Shown piece by piece: positions 22,101 to 33,304 of a stretch of 64,000 bases of DNA. Positions within the stretch are counted from its first letter, which is position 1; each line of letters begins with the position of its first letter. The position numbers and the translations under genes are program-made. The notes below the pieces were generated by a model, which did no database searches, was not told the DNA's origin, and saw nothing but the letters and a program-made list of their open reading frames with translations. The DNA comes from Dendrophyllia cribrosa (lineage: Eukaryota; Cnidaria; Anthozoa; Scleractinia; Dendrophylliidae), in assembly GCA_024195265.1 (NCBI GenBank), contig JAJLRJ010000014.1:14758459-14822458 (forward strand), written 5' to 3'.

Positions 22101-25100
22101 ATACAACACAAGACATAGTAGTCTGTCATATTTTTTCAGCTCAACACCCTTAAAGATACCACGATCATTCTAACTATGTTCATTTTAGATTTCAGCACCC
22201 TAAGCAGTACCAATCTACAAATTGTGATGGGGGGGGGGGAGGGGGGGAGGGGGGGAACGGGGGAGGGGGGGGAGGGGGGAACAGAACAGTTTTACTACTG
22301 ATTAATTTTCAGTCATAATTTGCTGTATATATATACAGCTTGTTGTTATTATTATAATTTATATAAAATTCATTAATCATAAGAAAAATACAAAAGAAAT
22401 TAAAATTTAATGTTGGTTTATAAATCCTGATACAGAACAGCTATACTTTGTCACTGATATAGAATAATAATAGGAATGCTAATATTTAAAAAGCTTCTGA
22501 TCCTCACTATTGCTTTAAGAAAAGTCAGATAAAATATTTGGAACAGAATATTTACAGTTCTGCCACTCATATTTTATTTATTACTTAAATCCAGCTCTTT
22601 TTATCTTTGATTTTTTTTTTCACAGTAAACCAAGTCCAGATGCTATGAATGAATACAACAAGAAAGTAGAATTCCTAAAAGGACTCATAGAAACACAAAA
22701 ACTGGTAAGGTAGAGATCAGTGATGACTGTCTTTACATCTGAGTGTAAGTGATAATACCAAAGGCTTGGAGGTGAAATTTAAGCTGGTCTGATGCAAACT
22801 GGTAAGGTAGAGATCAGTGATGACTGCCTTTACATAAAAGTCTAACTTAATGATAATACCTTTTGTGAAGGCTTGGAGGTGAAATTAAAGCTTGTCTGAG
22901 GAGGAGGCAGCATGGTCGAGTGGTTAGGGCGCCGGACTTGAAATCCGGAGGTCCCGGGTTCATGTCCCGCTCTGACCACTAGATGGAGTTGTTTCACGGT
23001 AGACCCGAGTTCAACTCCTCGGCCATGCTTGAAAAGCAGCCAACTGGTTTGCTTCCTGCCAGTTGGGATTTTTAAATTAAAATGTTATGTTTAATTTGAA
23101 TGCTCGGTCCCACTAGCACTAATGTGCTATTAACACTGCCGAGGGTAAATAAAGGATATTTATTTATTTATTGGAAAGGTAGAGATCAGTGATGACTGCT
23201 TTTACATAAAAGTCTTAGTGATAATACCAAAGGCTTGGAGGTGAAATTTAAGCTGGTCTGATTTAAACATAATTATGTAATTTTTCTTTGGTTTAAAAAT
23301 TTTCAAACCAGTTTAATTTAATTTTTTCTTGTCTCAGATTCATTAGCATAATCTGCGACAAAGAAAAACAAAAATCAAACTGGTTTGAAAATTTTTAAAC
23401 CAAAGAAAAATTTGAACCACAACATATGCATAAGCTAGGGATATTCCTAGAGTGTCCACTTGAATGCATGCAAGCTCTGGGGCAGGGTAGTCTTTTCATT
23501 TGATGCTGTTTGTTTCTCAATATAATTTTATATTATTTTAATGAATAAAAAAATAAATAATGGTAATTTCAGTGGAAATCCACTGGCTCTTACTTCCAGT
23601 GTTTTCAAATCAAATTGGAATTTGAAAGTTGTTTTTTTGTGCTGAAAAGAAAACCAGAGAACCAACAACACACTCAACCCACATACAGCATTGCTTCGAG
23701 GATTCGAACCCGTGCACATTAGTGGGAGGCGAGTGCTGTCACCACTATGGTACCATCCCCTGCTCCACTACTATAATTAATTTTCTTGATTTGATCTTGA
23801 GTGTATGGGTGAGACATCCTTGTTTTTGAAACAGATACCCTTTACTTTGTGTCATAGAAATGTCCAACAGAAAAGCTTCTTGCCAGTCAACAGTTAGTAC
23901 GTCCACTGAGTCAGTCATCCACCCAGACCACAGAGACATTGAAGGGACGAACAACAAATAGAACACAAGAACTGCATATCAGGGCAAAATCACAGATACA
24001 TAAAGAAATGAGAAGTGAACTTCTTGGAGAAGGTGAGGATAAAAGGCTATTTACCTACTAATTTCATGTTAAAATTTGAAAGTAAAACTATTGTAAGTAA
24101 GGATTTGGCCTTAAAACCAAAATCGCTTTTATATTTAGCTCTATTTTGGCACAGAGAGTGGCTATCATGTAAGGATTTAGTTCAGTATTATTTTAGCAAA
24201 AGGCATATTACAGAGAATTAGCCTATTAAAGGGACACTGTCACGGATTTGCATGCGTGGACCAGGCTCACTTCCGGTCTACTTGACCACATTTGGCCGAC
24301 ATTATGGATCTTGGAATCAGTGGCAGAAAATGCTCATTTTCAGCGTAATATGTCTTTAGTTATAAAATGCTCAAATTTTCAATGGCCGCTGTGTAATACC
24401 GCTTTCATTGAAGGGTCATGTCCCGACTCACACACCGCTAATAAATATAAAATCCTTTGCTTTCTGGTGACATGACTAAGCCATATTCAAGCGACAATGG
24501 CAAAGACAGAATCGGAGCAAGTTTCGTAGCCTGCGATGAATTTCACTTCTTGCCATGGCTTAGAAATTGTATCTTTAAAATAAACACGTTTATTGGATTT
24601 CAACAACTCTTCCATCGCTCTTTTCAGCCTACCAAATATCCTTTCCCGTCCCGAGTTTCTCTTAACACGGTGTCTGCCACCACTAGTCAACGCCATTTTG
24701 AAATTGACAGTTCAACTTGAAAAATTTATAAGGCTAAACTTTTCAAGTTTCGATTCGAGAAACTGGCGCATGTGCCCTCGTGACAGCACTCCCAGAGTCA
24801 ATTATGGAGACATGTAGTGTAGTTCTAACTTTTGAGTCTCAACGAAATCCTATGGTGTGACCATTCAAATGAAACCTCTTTGGTAGTACTTTTGCATGGT
24901 ACCATTTGTTCTTCAGTATTTTGCAAAATGAAATTTGGGATTTTTATTGAATTTTGATTTTTGGCACTCTTGTTTGTTAAAGGGTTATCTGTTTTTATTC
25001 TTTTGATGGCGAGTTATGATGGGCCAATCAAAGTCAGCGAATGATATCTGAAGATCCCGGCTCTGCAGACTGTTGTGAAAACAGCTGTGAGAAAAAAGTT

Positions 25101-28100
25101 GAAAAATTAAAACAACCAGCAGCTAGATCTATAAGCAAGAAGAATGAAAGCATATTTATAGCCTAATCTGTGGGTGCCAACTAATTTGCCAAAGCTGCCA
25201 GGACTTTTAAGCATCAAATTCAAGACAGGCATTCATCAGGAAAAAGCACAGAGAACTGCATTTGCCAATCACATCATCAATAAAGATTCATAAAACATCA
25301 ATAAACCTCCTATAATTTTGACTCATTCACGTTAATCGTTCCCAGTTAATACATTTAAACAACCTACTTCTACTCAATTGGTATTACATTGAAAATTTTC
25401 ATTCTAATTCAATAACAACAACAACAACAACAACAACGATTTATTTTTCAAATAATAAAACAAAATATAGTAGCAACCTGCAAATAACTAGTCTGAATTA
25501 ATTGGGCAGGTTGCTATGCACTAAACAGTTACAATGCCACCATTAATACATAATTTTGAAAATGTTAAAGAGTATATTTATATAAAGCAAACTTTTGGCT
25601 GGACAAGGATGTTATCTCACTTTCTTTCCCTGCCAATAAGTAAAAAAAAAAGCTAATATGGATCCTTGCTCTTTTTTTCAGATAACAAAAGGGACACTCA
25701 AGGATTACGAAACAGGTGAATTGGCTTTATAAAATAATTTTTTAATCATTTTATGTAAGCTGAGTACAGCCAAACCTCTGACAAGAGAGTGATTGCTTGC
25801 TTGCTTTATTCTTTTGCTGGAATAAATGGTTCAATTACTATGAAAATCTTCCGCCCTCGTCCACCTGGAATATAATTCTCTTGAAATTCCAATGCGCCCT
25901 CATTGGCCCTGTCACACATGGACTACTTTGATAGTCAAGTGTTTTATGATGTAGCTTCTCAAACTGATTGTTAAATACAGCGAAAATGAAGGAATAAAAT
26001 TGTCAAACATTTAACTTTTTTTCAGATTAACAGGCGATAAGAAAGGTGATACAAAAGATGAAAATATAGACACAGTGTTACAATATCACCAGAACTTACA
26101 AGAAAACATAGCAGAGGAAATGATTAAAATGGCACAGAATCTAAAACATACATCAGTCATGGCAAGTAACATTATTAAAGAAGACAACAAGGTAGGGCCC
26201 TTCCTAATTTGTAATAATAAATTATAATATCATTACTAATCCCGAGTTACCTTATATTTTCTAGTGTATACAGGGGGGGGGAGGTCATAAGCAGCATTTT
26301 ATGGTAGCCTTTTTAATTTGAAAAAGCCTGACTATTAATGGGCTTTCCAAGATGACATATACTAGTACCTTTCTACCCACATTGACTGCTTCCACATTAC
26401 TAAAGGCCTGTTCTTACAATATGCAAAAAAAGGTATTATTTGGTTGGTGTAAATACCATATGATATACATGTAGGGTACTCACTTATTGGGCTGTTTATT
26501 ATTGGGTTTAAGAAGAGACTAATCAAATTTTTACTGTTATAAATTAAATAAATGAGAGACGTAGAACTGAACTTTTCCTGTTTTGCATTTTGGTACCTGG
26601 GACAACAAATTTTGTCTGATATTTATCTAGCGCTAAGATGTTTCTGTGTAAAATGACTGTTTTATGTACTTTACCTTTGTCCAACACAGTGGGATTTGAT
26701 GTATTTTTAGTGCATCTCAATAAGTTAGGAGTTACTGGGAGTTAAAAAAAATGAAATTCACTTCTATAACAACACTGAATATTGCTAAAATGGGGTATTT
26801 AATGCCTGACAGCTCCTAAACTAATTGGAGCACCCCACAATCTTTTATTTTAAAATTGAAATCCTCAAGAGGGTCGGGTCTGAATGGGGGTACCTCGATA
26901 ACACTTAATTTTTGGGCTCTGTAACATAAAACAGTTAAATTTTAGGCATTTTAACACTAATAGTAAAAAATTCACTGTAACAGTAAATTTCATTTAGATA
27001 GAAAAAAAAAAACGCCTCCAAAATTGTCGGAAAGTTTTCCGAAGGTCATATGAACATTTCCAATCATTTTCGAAGATTTCCGAAGACTACCGAAGGTTTC
27101 CGAGGAGAAATCCGAAAATGTTTCGACTATAAACCAAGAACGGAATAAAGTGTTGACAGGCCAAACACGACTCATAAGCTCGTGATATAAATGTAAATCG
27201 TGACCTCGTACTGTAGTTTTGATCTAACCAGTATATTCCCTAGGGATTTTTCCTTTTTGTAAGAGATGTGGTTGACTTTGAATTAAATGACATTTGCTCA
27301 TGAGAATATTAAGATTTAATAGGCACCGCCGGGTGGTACGTTGTAAGGAAAGGTAGGATTTTTTTCCGTGCTTTATCTTTTTGTTGTAAGGGTGACTTCC
27401 CTTCACTAAATTTGACTTCAGATGTAATTCTTTCAACGGTATTGTGAGGGTAGCATCTTTAGTTTTTAATCATTATTTATACATTTATATATTATCTAGC
27501 TCTGAGACGTAATTTGAATTTGTTGATATTATTCTCGTTGAACGGTTTTGCTGAAGAGTTAGTTCTTAGTTCCTTTTATGAATCCTTTTCTGACCCCTGG
27601 AAGAGAATTCTGAGTACTGGAAAGTCTCTGCCGGTTCAAAGTGTAGTGCGGATATCGAGGATTGCTTCTTTGTTAAATGTCTCGCCCTTAAAGACAGTTG
27701 TATCCAGAAAGTTTATTTCATTGTGTGAAATTTCAGCCGTGAATTTTATTGTAGGGTGGTGTCTGTTAGCTATGTTAATGAATTCTTCTATAATCTTCTT
27801 TTTATCGACATTCCACAATGAGAATATGCCGTTAATGTATCTTTTCAACTCAAATGGTTTTGTATTACTAAGTCCAATTATTTCAGTTTCAACCGCCGAC
27901 GTGTTTGCAAAGGCAACAGCCATCTTTTTGCCCATCGCAGTTCCGTGAGTTTAGAGAGTATGGAATATTGTTGACAGGCCAAACACGACTCATAAACTCG
28001 GGCAGTTTCTTGGTGTCGCGATCACCAAATGACGTAAAACAAAAGATTCAAAAGAAAGTAAACAATACCCACACCACAACACAATAGCTAACCAACAATA

Positions 28101-31100
28101 GTTTCCGCAACACCAAGAAACACCCTAAACTCGTGATATCATAATGTGGATCGTGACCTAATAGTTTTAATCTAACGAGTATATCCCCTTTTGTAAGAGA
28201 TTAGGGGGAGGATCTTTGTAAATTTCTCTTAGCAGTGGTTGAATTTGAATAAAATGCTGTTTGCTCATCGTTATAAAAGGAAACACAAATTGTGCTCTTC
28301 GCTAATTTATAAAACCATTTTAGTCCAGCCTTAGGATAGGGCTACCCCAAGTACGCGCCTGAGAGATTTTTCCTTTTAAATCATAACTGATCTTAGGAAT
28401 AAGTCTATAGCTGTCATACTGACAGGAGGAATTAACGAGATTGGTCCCAGGTTTCCCAGAATACTCCTGCGCATGGGTAGAAAAAAGAGACCACTGTCTG
28501 AGAACACGCTAAAAGAGAGATCACTGTTTGAGCACACGCTAAAAGTACAGGCATGACGAATGAGTGATTTTATTAGCGATTTCCGCAGGGCAGGAAAGTA
28601 TTTAAAATGCTAAAAGACTATGTTTTTTTACGAAAAATCCTCCAAACACTTAACAGTATTTTCTCCGGAAACAGTAAAATATTGGCCAATTTAACAGCAA
28701 ACACTAAAAATTATTGTCAAATAACACCCTCGATGAATTATTAAGTTCGCAAAGTTTGAACAGGAACTATTGTTAGTTTAATCCAGCGGAATGACTTAAA
28801 AGGGTAATACAAAGTACTGTTGTATCTGCTACCAATTTTCAATCTGTTCGGATGCCTTTGCTGAAAATTCAACGGGCCAAGGGTGTAGACAAATTCAGCT
28901 AACGCATTGTTGTACCCAATTCAAACCTTTTGGGATTAGAACTCTTTGTTCGTCATATTTCCATATCAGTGAAGCATTGACATTGGAAATATTGTGAACA
29001 AAGAATCTTATTCCCAGAAGGTTTTAATTGGGTACAACAATGCGTTAGCCGAATTTGTCTATTAGAGTGAATTCGTATAACCCGTGTTTTATATGCTAAT
29101 GAGCGTTTTCACACACGTGACCTTCAGTCCCGTGAAACTCAAATGACAAAGGCCATGGCAGCCATGTTGGTGTTCCTAACAAAAGGGGGGGGGGGGGGTC
29201 CGACGGAGCCTCATTTTTTGAACCCAAAAAAATACTCGAGCTTGAAATTTACACCCAAAAAAATACCTAGCATCGAAATTTTATACCCAAAAAAATAATC
29301 TGATCCACGTAAACCCCGGCACTGATCGCAACAAAAACGTCGCTCTGAGATTTGAAACCCAAAAAAAATACGCTTATTTTTTTTAAGACCCAAAAAAATA
29401 CCCGCCGGATTTCTTGACCCAAAAAAATACCGAGGGTCGAAATTTTAGACCCAAAAAAATACGTCGGACCCCCCGTCATGTAAATTTCGAGTATCACCCC
29501 TGGGCTTCGAATCGACCCCAAAACCACTCAAGACTCAAGTAAACACAAAAATAAGTTCAGGTGAGCCAGTTTTATTCAAATATCGTTCATAATTTTACGC
29601 TTAAATTCGAAGTGAATTTTCCCCATACAAATCCTTATAAATTCGCTATTACGCAACAGTTACCTGTAAACATCACTTGAGCTTGGGCTACCTGTGACCA
29701 GAATGGCTATAAGTGAAAGCCAACATCCGCTAAGTCTCGAGCCCTGGTTGCAGGGGTTGACTATTTTAAAAAGGTGCGTAAATTGAAACCCGAGATTCTC
29801 CCCCAAGGATAGTTAATATAGTTATGGTATAAATGGAAACTTGAGTTGATAATAATGCATGGAAACTTGAGACGTAATAGGCGCGTCGTATTTACGAAGC
29901 GGCAGATTTGAAACGTGCAAGGTCGACCATCTTCGCTCTGATTCAAATCGCTTCCAAAACGACTCAATAAGACACGGGAAAATAACACTATTATCAAAGA
30001 TTATGTTACAGGTAATACAGCATTTGAGTTCCCTGTGGTAGTACTTTTCTTCGAATCCTTTCTCTGGCATGAATCATCAGGATTAAGATCTTATCTGAAG
30101 TAGCCGTTGCGTTCGGATTTGGATTTTCTGGATGCATTATCACTTAGGATTTTAGTGAAAAATCCGTTTTTGTTTTCAAGAATCACGATTTGGATCCCCC
30201 ACCCTCTCCCCCCCAAAAAAAACCTGCACTTTTTAATTATTAGTCTACCCCTCCCTGTCTTTAAGCTGTATGAAGTGGACAAGGCTGGAACAGACAACAC
30301 AGAGATTTTACAGTATTCAAGAGGAATTATTTATTTATTTTTTAGGAATTTTTTTTTAAGAAATTAACCACCAGTAGGCCATGGCCTACACCATGGCCTA
30401 GGCCATGGGGTACCCCACGTTTTGTCCCTACCCGTATCATGGCGAACTACCATGGCAAAAGTGTGAAGGAAATCAGTGTTTTGATTCAAGTATTTACCCA
30501 TACTCAAGCAGATTGACACTTCCAGGCTTCCTCAATGCACTCTCAGTGATAAGCATGGATGAAATTTAAATGAATGAAGAGCGACTGAGTGTGGAAAAGG
30601 CCGCAAGTACAAATGAAAGCATACACCAAGATGGCAGTCACTGATGTCAGTCTGTTTAAGTTAAAGGCAGTAAGCTCTGAATTAACAATATACGCATCAT
30701 GTCGTGTTTTTGATGCTTTATTGTCAGATTAATAATTACAGATGAAGACTCTTTTGTAAACTTACTTCTCGAGCCAAATTAGCGGTCATTGAACGAAGCA
30801 GTACTTTACAGGATTTTGTGTGCATCGAGGACAGTTAATGAGCACTTTGAAGGCTATAAACAATTTCAATACTGCTGTATACTCATGTATACTAGTATAA
30901 TTTTGTATTCTGCTGTTTTTTTGAAACTATTTTTGTGTTTCTCTGATGGAAAACAACATTGTTCGGGTCACATTTGCACTGTATTTGCACGCTAAGGTTG
31001 ACGTTCCTAATTTGCATAATTCGTAAATACCGTTATTTCAAAGCGTCCTCGTGGTCTTAAAACCAACTGGCCGCACAATTTTTTCTCATGATATTTAAGA

Positions 31101-32519
31101 TTAAGTCTTTATTGTTCTATGGCTGCAAGGAAATTGCTGTACGACGATCCACTTTTGGTTTAGAGGAATTTTTGTAAACCCATTTTTCCTGTTTTATTAC
31201 AAGCTGTGAAAGTGGGTTGATAGAAGTTAATGTTTAACCACTTGGAACAACGATATGGAAACTTTTATAACGTTGTAATAATAACTGGACTTGTACCTGT
31301 CAAACAACAGTAGAATTTAGCTCTGCATCAAATTTTAAGTGTTGTGAGAAGTTGCCAAAGTTAGAGAAATTTTGCATTTTTCAGACTAAAAAAATGTCAA
31401 ATTTGGTCCCCCAGGGGACCCCCCTGTAAATTGCTGAAGAAAACATTTTGAGACCAAACGAAATGTATTTTTATGGTTACTAGACAAAGTGTGAGATTTT
31501 AATTAATTTTATAACAAATTCCCTTTGTTTTATTGTACACAGTTCATTAGAATATAACGCGGCTCATTAGCATATAATACACGCGCCTAGTAAGAACGAG
31601 GCAACCCAACGGCAAGGAATGCAGAAAGGTGCTAATTGTGATATTGTTGAAACCGTCCACCTCATTGGCTGAAACATGAAAATCTACTATCGCTTCATCA
31701 GGTAGCGCATTTATTTCTCTCATTCCCTTTTAGTGAAAACTATTCTGAGTTTTAAAGCAGCAAAATTTCTATGTGGGAAACATGGAAAATTAGAAGTCTT
31801 TCTTGGCCATTGTTTTGGAGTCTCATGATTGGATATAATCTTGCAACACAAAAGAAACATCGCTTTAAAATAAAGTTTCAGTACATTTTATTTCAAAAAC
31901 GTGTTGTTCATAGGTTGATGCATTCTCAGTAAGAAAATCTTAACAATGTTATGTGGGGAAAGCGAAATGCCGCAGAACAATAGATTGCCTAGTACTTACA
32001 CGCATTGCTGTTACTTAAGAACAAAATCTTTTTCTCAAAAAAGTTAGCTCAAGCATTATTTCCAAGAAATTTTTTAGGGAGCTATTTACTTCCCCAAAAT
32101 TTTGAACTGGTCTTTGTGAGAAACAAGGCATAGCATTTCTCATCCTCTGGAAAACATCAGGTATAGTTTTTATTGGGGTCCGAAATTTCCGGTTTAAAAA
32201 CGTTAACATTTCATCTCATTGTAATCTGAAAATTTAAGGGGGGTATTGGCATCCCGAACACTATTTGGTGAAGCAATTTGTTGGGTGACTCTGAATCGTA
32301 TGATGTTTTAATTGGCTCTAATTTTTTTTCTGTGTTTAGACCCTGGAGCAGTCAACAAAGCTTGCAGATTCTAACTTTGAGAAACTTAAGCGGGAATCAG
32401 AAAGACTCGAAGAGTTAACACAAACTCCTTGTTCCTGGTGGATATGGATCATGTTGATTCTAGTCTGTGTTGTGTTTATGTGGATGATCATATTTATTAG
32501 ACTTTTCCCAAAGAAATAA
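19132..32519 (+). CDS. USE1: USE1 (p31) vesicle SNARE, complete
   Basis: Exons: 19132-19242, 19443-19492, 22626-22704, 23858-24032, 25682-25715, 26026-26191, 32340-32519. Joined length is 795 nt (264 aa), close to the usual size of about 260 aa. It begins [20 protein letters not shown] and ends with a C-terminal anchor ([18 protein letters not shown]) and basic FPKK tail. The middle holds the conserved [12 protein letters not shown] segment ([10 protein letters not shown]) and the SNARE helix ([11 protein letters not shown] through [15 protein letters not shown]). USE1 is the Qc-type SNARE of ER-bound retrograde Golgi traffic, acting with syntaxin-18, Sec20 and Sec22. The segment IIKEDNK retains an Asp where this family usually has its central-layer residue. 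AATAAA at 32541-32546 is a likely polyadenylation signal. All splice borders are GT/AG. Introns 2 and 6 carry most of the transposons. Confidence 0.95.
19879..20283. mobile_element. TTAA-flanked MITE in USE1 intron 2
   Basis: TTAA at 19875-19878 and 20284-20287. The ends AGGGATGGTTTCACAGTTC and AGGGAGGGTTTCACGGTTC (read inward) extend about 35 bp. 405 bp, no recognizable product. Confidence 0.7.
21950..22262. repeat. Repeat with GGTACC/AGGGTGC phrases, copy 2
   Basis: Runs between two G tracts. Internal phrases CCCTAAAAGGTACC, CCCTAAGAGGTACC, CCTTAAAGATACC and CCCTAAGCAGTACC recur every 55-70 bp. It is an inverted relative of 14095-14235. Confidence 0.55.
22701..23272 (+). repeat. Tandem duplication of the USE1 exon 3 splice donor region
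   Basis: Three copies of a unit of about 97 bp, GGTAAGGTAGAGATCAGTG through GGCTTGGAGGTGAAATTTAA, start at 22701, 22798 and about 23176. The first two include ACTGGTAAGG, so the authentic donor (GT at 22705) has an intact duplicate at 22802. The third is separated by a SINE. Confidence 0.8.
22908..23172 (+). repeat. tRNA(Ser)-derived SINE
   Basis: The head has GGTCGAGTGGTTAGGGCGCC (box A), a stem-loop with CCGGACTTGAAATCCGG whose anticodon position reads TGA, and CCCGGGTTCATGTCCCGC (box B). A non-tRNA body follows, ending in TTTA repeats. It lacks a Ser long variable arm and has a body, so it is called a SINE and not a tRNA gene. It lies within the donor-duplication array. Confidence 0.7.
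23283..23435. mobile_element. Fold-back MITE, GTTGTGGTTCAA family
   Basis: The arms TTTTTCTTTGGTTTAAAAAT (about 23283) and its complement (about 23387-23408) are inverted. The right end reads TTGAACCACAACATATGC, as in the element at 55865-55982. A one-arm relative begins at about 4308 in NBR1. Confidence 0.55.
23575..23775 (-). repeat. tRNA-derived SINE, reverse orientation
   Basis: The - strand head shows GGTACCATAGTGGTGACAGC (box A-like) and CACGGGTTCGAATCCTCG (box B), followed by a body running toward 23575. Not a functional tRNA by sequence. Confidence 0.55.
24230..24800. mobile_element. Possible MITE with an embedded open frame
   Basis: TTAA at 24226-24229 is followed by AGGGACACTGTCACGG, akin to the left end of the MITE at 135. 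A loosely complementary CTCGTGACAGCACTCCC lies near 24778, but no right-hand TTAA was found. A - strand frame at 24696-24487 (69 aa, starting [18 protein letters not shown]) has protein-like composition but no recognized family. Confidence 0.3.
24820..24965. repeat. Interspersed repeat copy in USE1 intron 4
   Basis: Contains GAAATCCTATGGTGTGACCA and AGTACTTTTGCATGGT phrases, shared in degenerate form with 6330-6510 in NBR1. Confidence 0.4.
25418..25437. repeat. AAC microsatellite
   Basis: Short run of CAA/AAC triplets in USE1 intron 4. Confidence 0.8.
27224..27935 (-). pseudogene. Penelope-like reverse transcriptase fragment
   Basis: 27935-27636 reads [20 protein letters not shown], then [11 protein letters not shown], then [20 protein letters not shown], a recognizable Penelope-like RT palm. 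The usual catalytic Asp pair in the YxDD-type motif is replaced by Asn-Gly, so the enzyme is dead. A further frame 27436-27224 continues with [15 protein letters not shown]. Neither the start nor the GIY-YIG end is present. Confidence 0.75.
28000..28125. mobile_element. MITE inserted in a Penelope-like repeat (family A)
   Basis: 126 bp with a perfect 7-bp duplication TAAACTC at 27993-27999 and 28126-28132. The inverted ends GGGCAGTTTCTTGGTG and GGGTGTTTCTTGGTG (read inward) match the element at 7312-7446. The copy of the host repeat at about 27170 shows the unfilled site. Confidence 0.8.
28888..29059. mobile_element. TA-flanked MITE, copy 1
   Basis: TA at 28886-28887 and 29060-29061. The ends GACAAATTCAGCTAACGCAT and its complement extend about 60 bp. 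A second copy lies at 48316-48497. A TA duplication suggests a Tc1/mariner-type mobilizer. Confidence 0.7.
29180..29512. repeat. CCCAAAAAAATAC modular element, copy 1
   Basis: A G-run, then at least seven CCCAAAAAAATA(C/A) units spaced 25-60 bp apart with different spacer sequence, ending CCCCCGTCATGTAAATTTCG. The shorter copy at 33055-33304 has inverted ends. Confidence 0.65.
29600..29697. repeat. Partial relative of the 14608-14990 MITE
   Basis: Shares CCCATACAAA, TTACGCAAC, AAACATCACTTGAGCTTGGG and CTACCTGTG, in the same order as the right arm at 14930-14990. The left end was not found. Confidence 0.45.
29698..32339. other. Remainder of USE1 intron 6, no gene seen
   Basis: AT-rich intronic DNA. 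A self-complementary CCATGGCCTAGGCCATGG-like patch sits at 30380-30410. Open frames here are short and not protein-like. Confidence 0.4.
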
Positions 32520-33054
32520 ATTAAAATAATGAAAGCATTTAATAAATAATAATTCATTAGATTTTAAAAATGCGTACACTGTAAATTGAAAATGTAAAAA
32601 AAAATAAAAATATTCCGTGAAATGCCTTATCATGTTTACAATGTCAGCTTACTTTCAAATGCATGACAAATCTCAACTTTTCACGGAGATACGAATGAAG
32701 GAATATCAAAACAAAAGAAATTGATTAATGATCTTAAAAGTGACCTCTTTGATTGGATTTTTGCTTATTAACATTTACCACATGTGCAATTGACCAGCAA
32801 ATCCCCCTTTTCACAGAGATATCAACACATGAATACTAAAACAATAGCAATAATGATTAATGAGCCTGAAAGGAACCTCTTCGATTTTTGGAAAACTGGC
32901 TTATTTTTTCGCATTAGCAAATTTCTATTGTTTGGATATTCATAGGCATTTCCCTCCTTTTGCTTAAGAGGGGGCAGTACGCAGCTATTTCAAGGTCTTC
33001 TGTGATTGGCTGAGAAAACAATAGAGCAAACAACAGAACAATGGACCCTTGCCC

Positions 33055-33304
33055 GAGGGGGGATACTCGAAATTAACATGATGGGGGGGGGGGGGGGGAT
33101 CTGATCCACGCAAACCCCGGCACTGATCGCAACAAAAACGTCGCTCTGAGATTTGAAACCCAAAAAATACGCTTATTTTTTTTAAGACCCAAAAAAATAC
33201 CCGCCGGATTTCTTGACACAAAAAAATACCGAGGGTCGAAATTTTAGACCCAAAAAAATACGTCGGACCCCCCCGTCATGTAAATTTCGAGTATCCCCCC
33301 TGGG
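33055..33304. mobile_element. CCCAAAAAAATAC modular element, copy 2
   Basis: The ends GGGGGGATACTCGAAATTAA and TTTCGAGTATCCCCCC are inverted, which suggests a TIR element. The internal part matches 29295-29500 closely, including CCGGCACTGATCGCAACAAA. Confidence 0.65.

Larger units (their letters stand above)
27150..28300 (-). mobile_element. Penelope-like element with terminal direct repeats
   Basis: GACAGGCCAAACACGACTCA occurs at about 27155 and again at about 27973 in direct orientation, with RT coding between. This fits the long terminal direct repeats Penelope-like elements often carry. It lies in USE1 intron 6 in antisense. The right repeat is interrupted by the MITE at 28000-28125. Confidence 0.65.

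Noticed and set aside
22908..22982. Functional tRNA-Ser(TGA) gene
   Set aside because: It lacks the long variable arm and terminator, has a SINE body and TTTA tail, and lies in an intron.
27514..27948. + strand frame of 144 codons
   Set aside because: It is the complement of the Penelope-like RT, which has recognizable motifs on the - strand.
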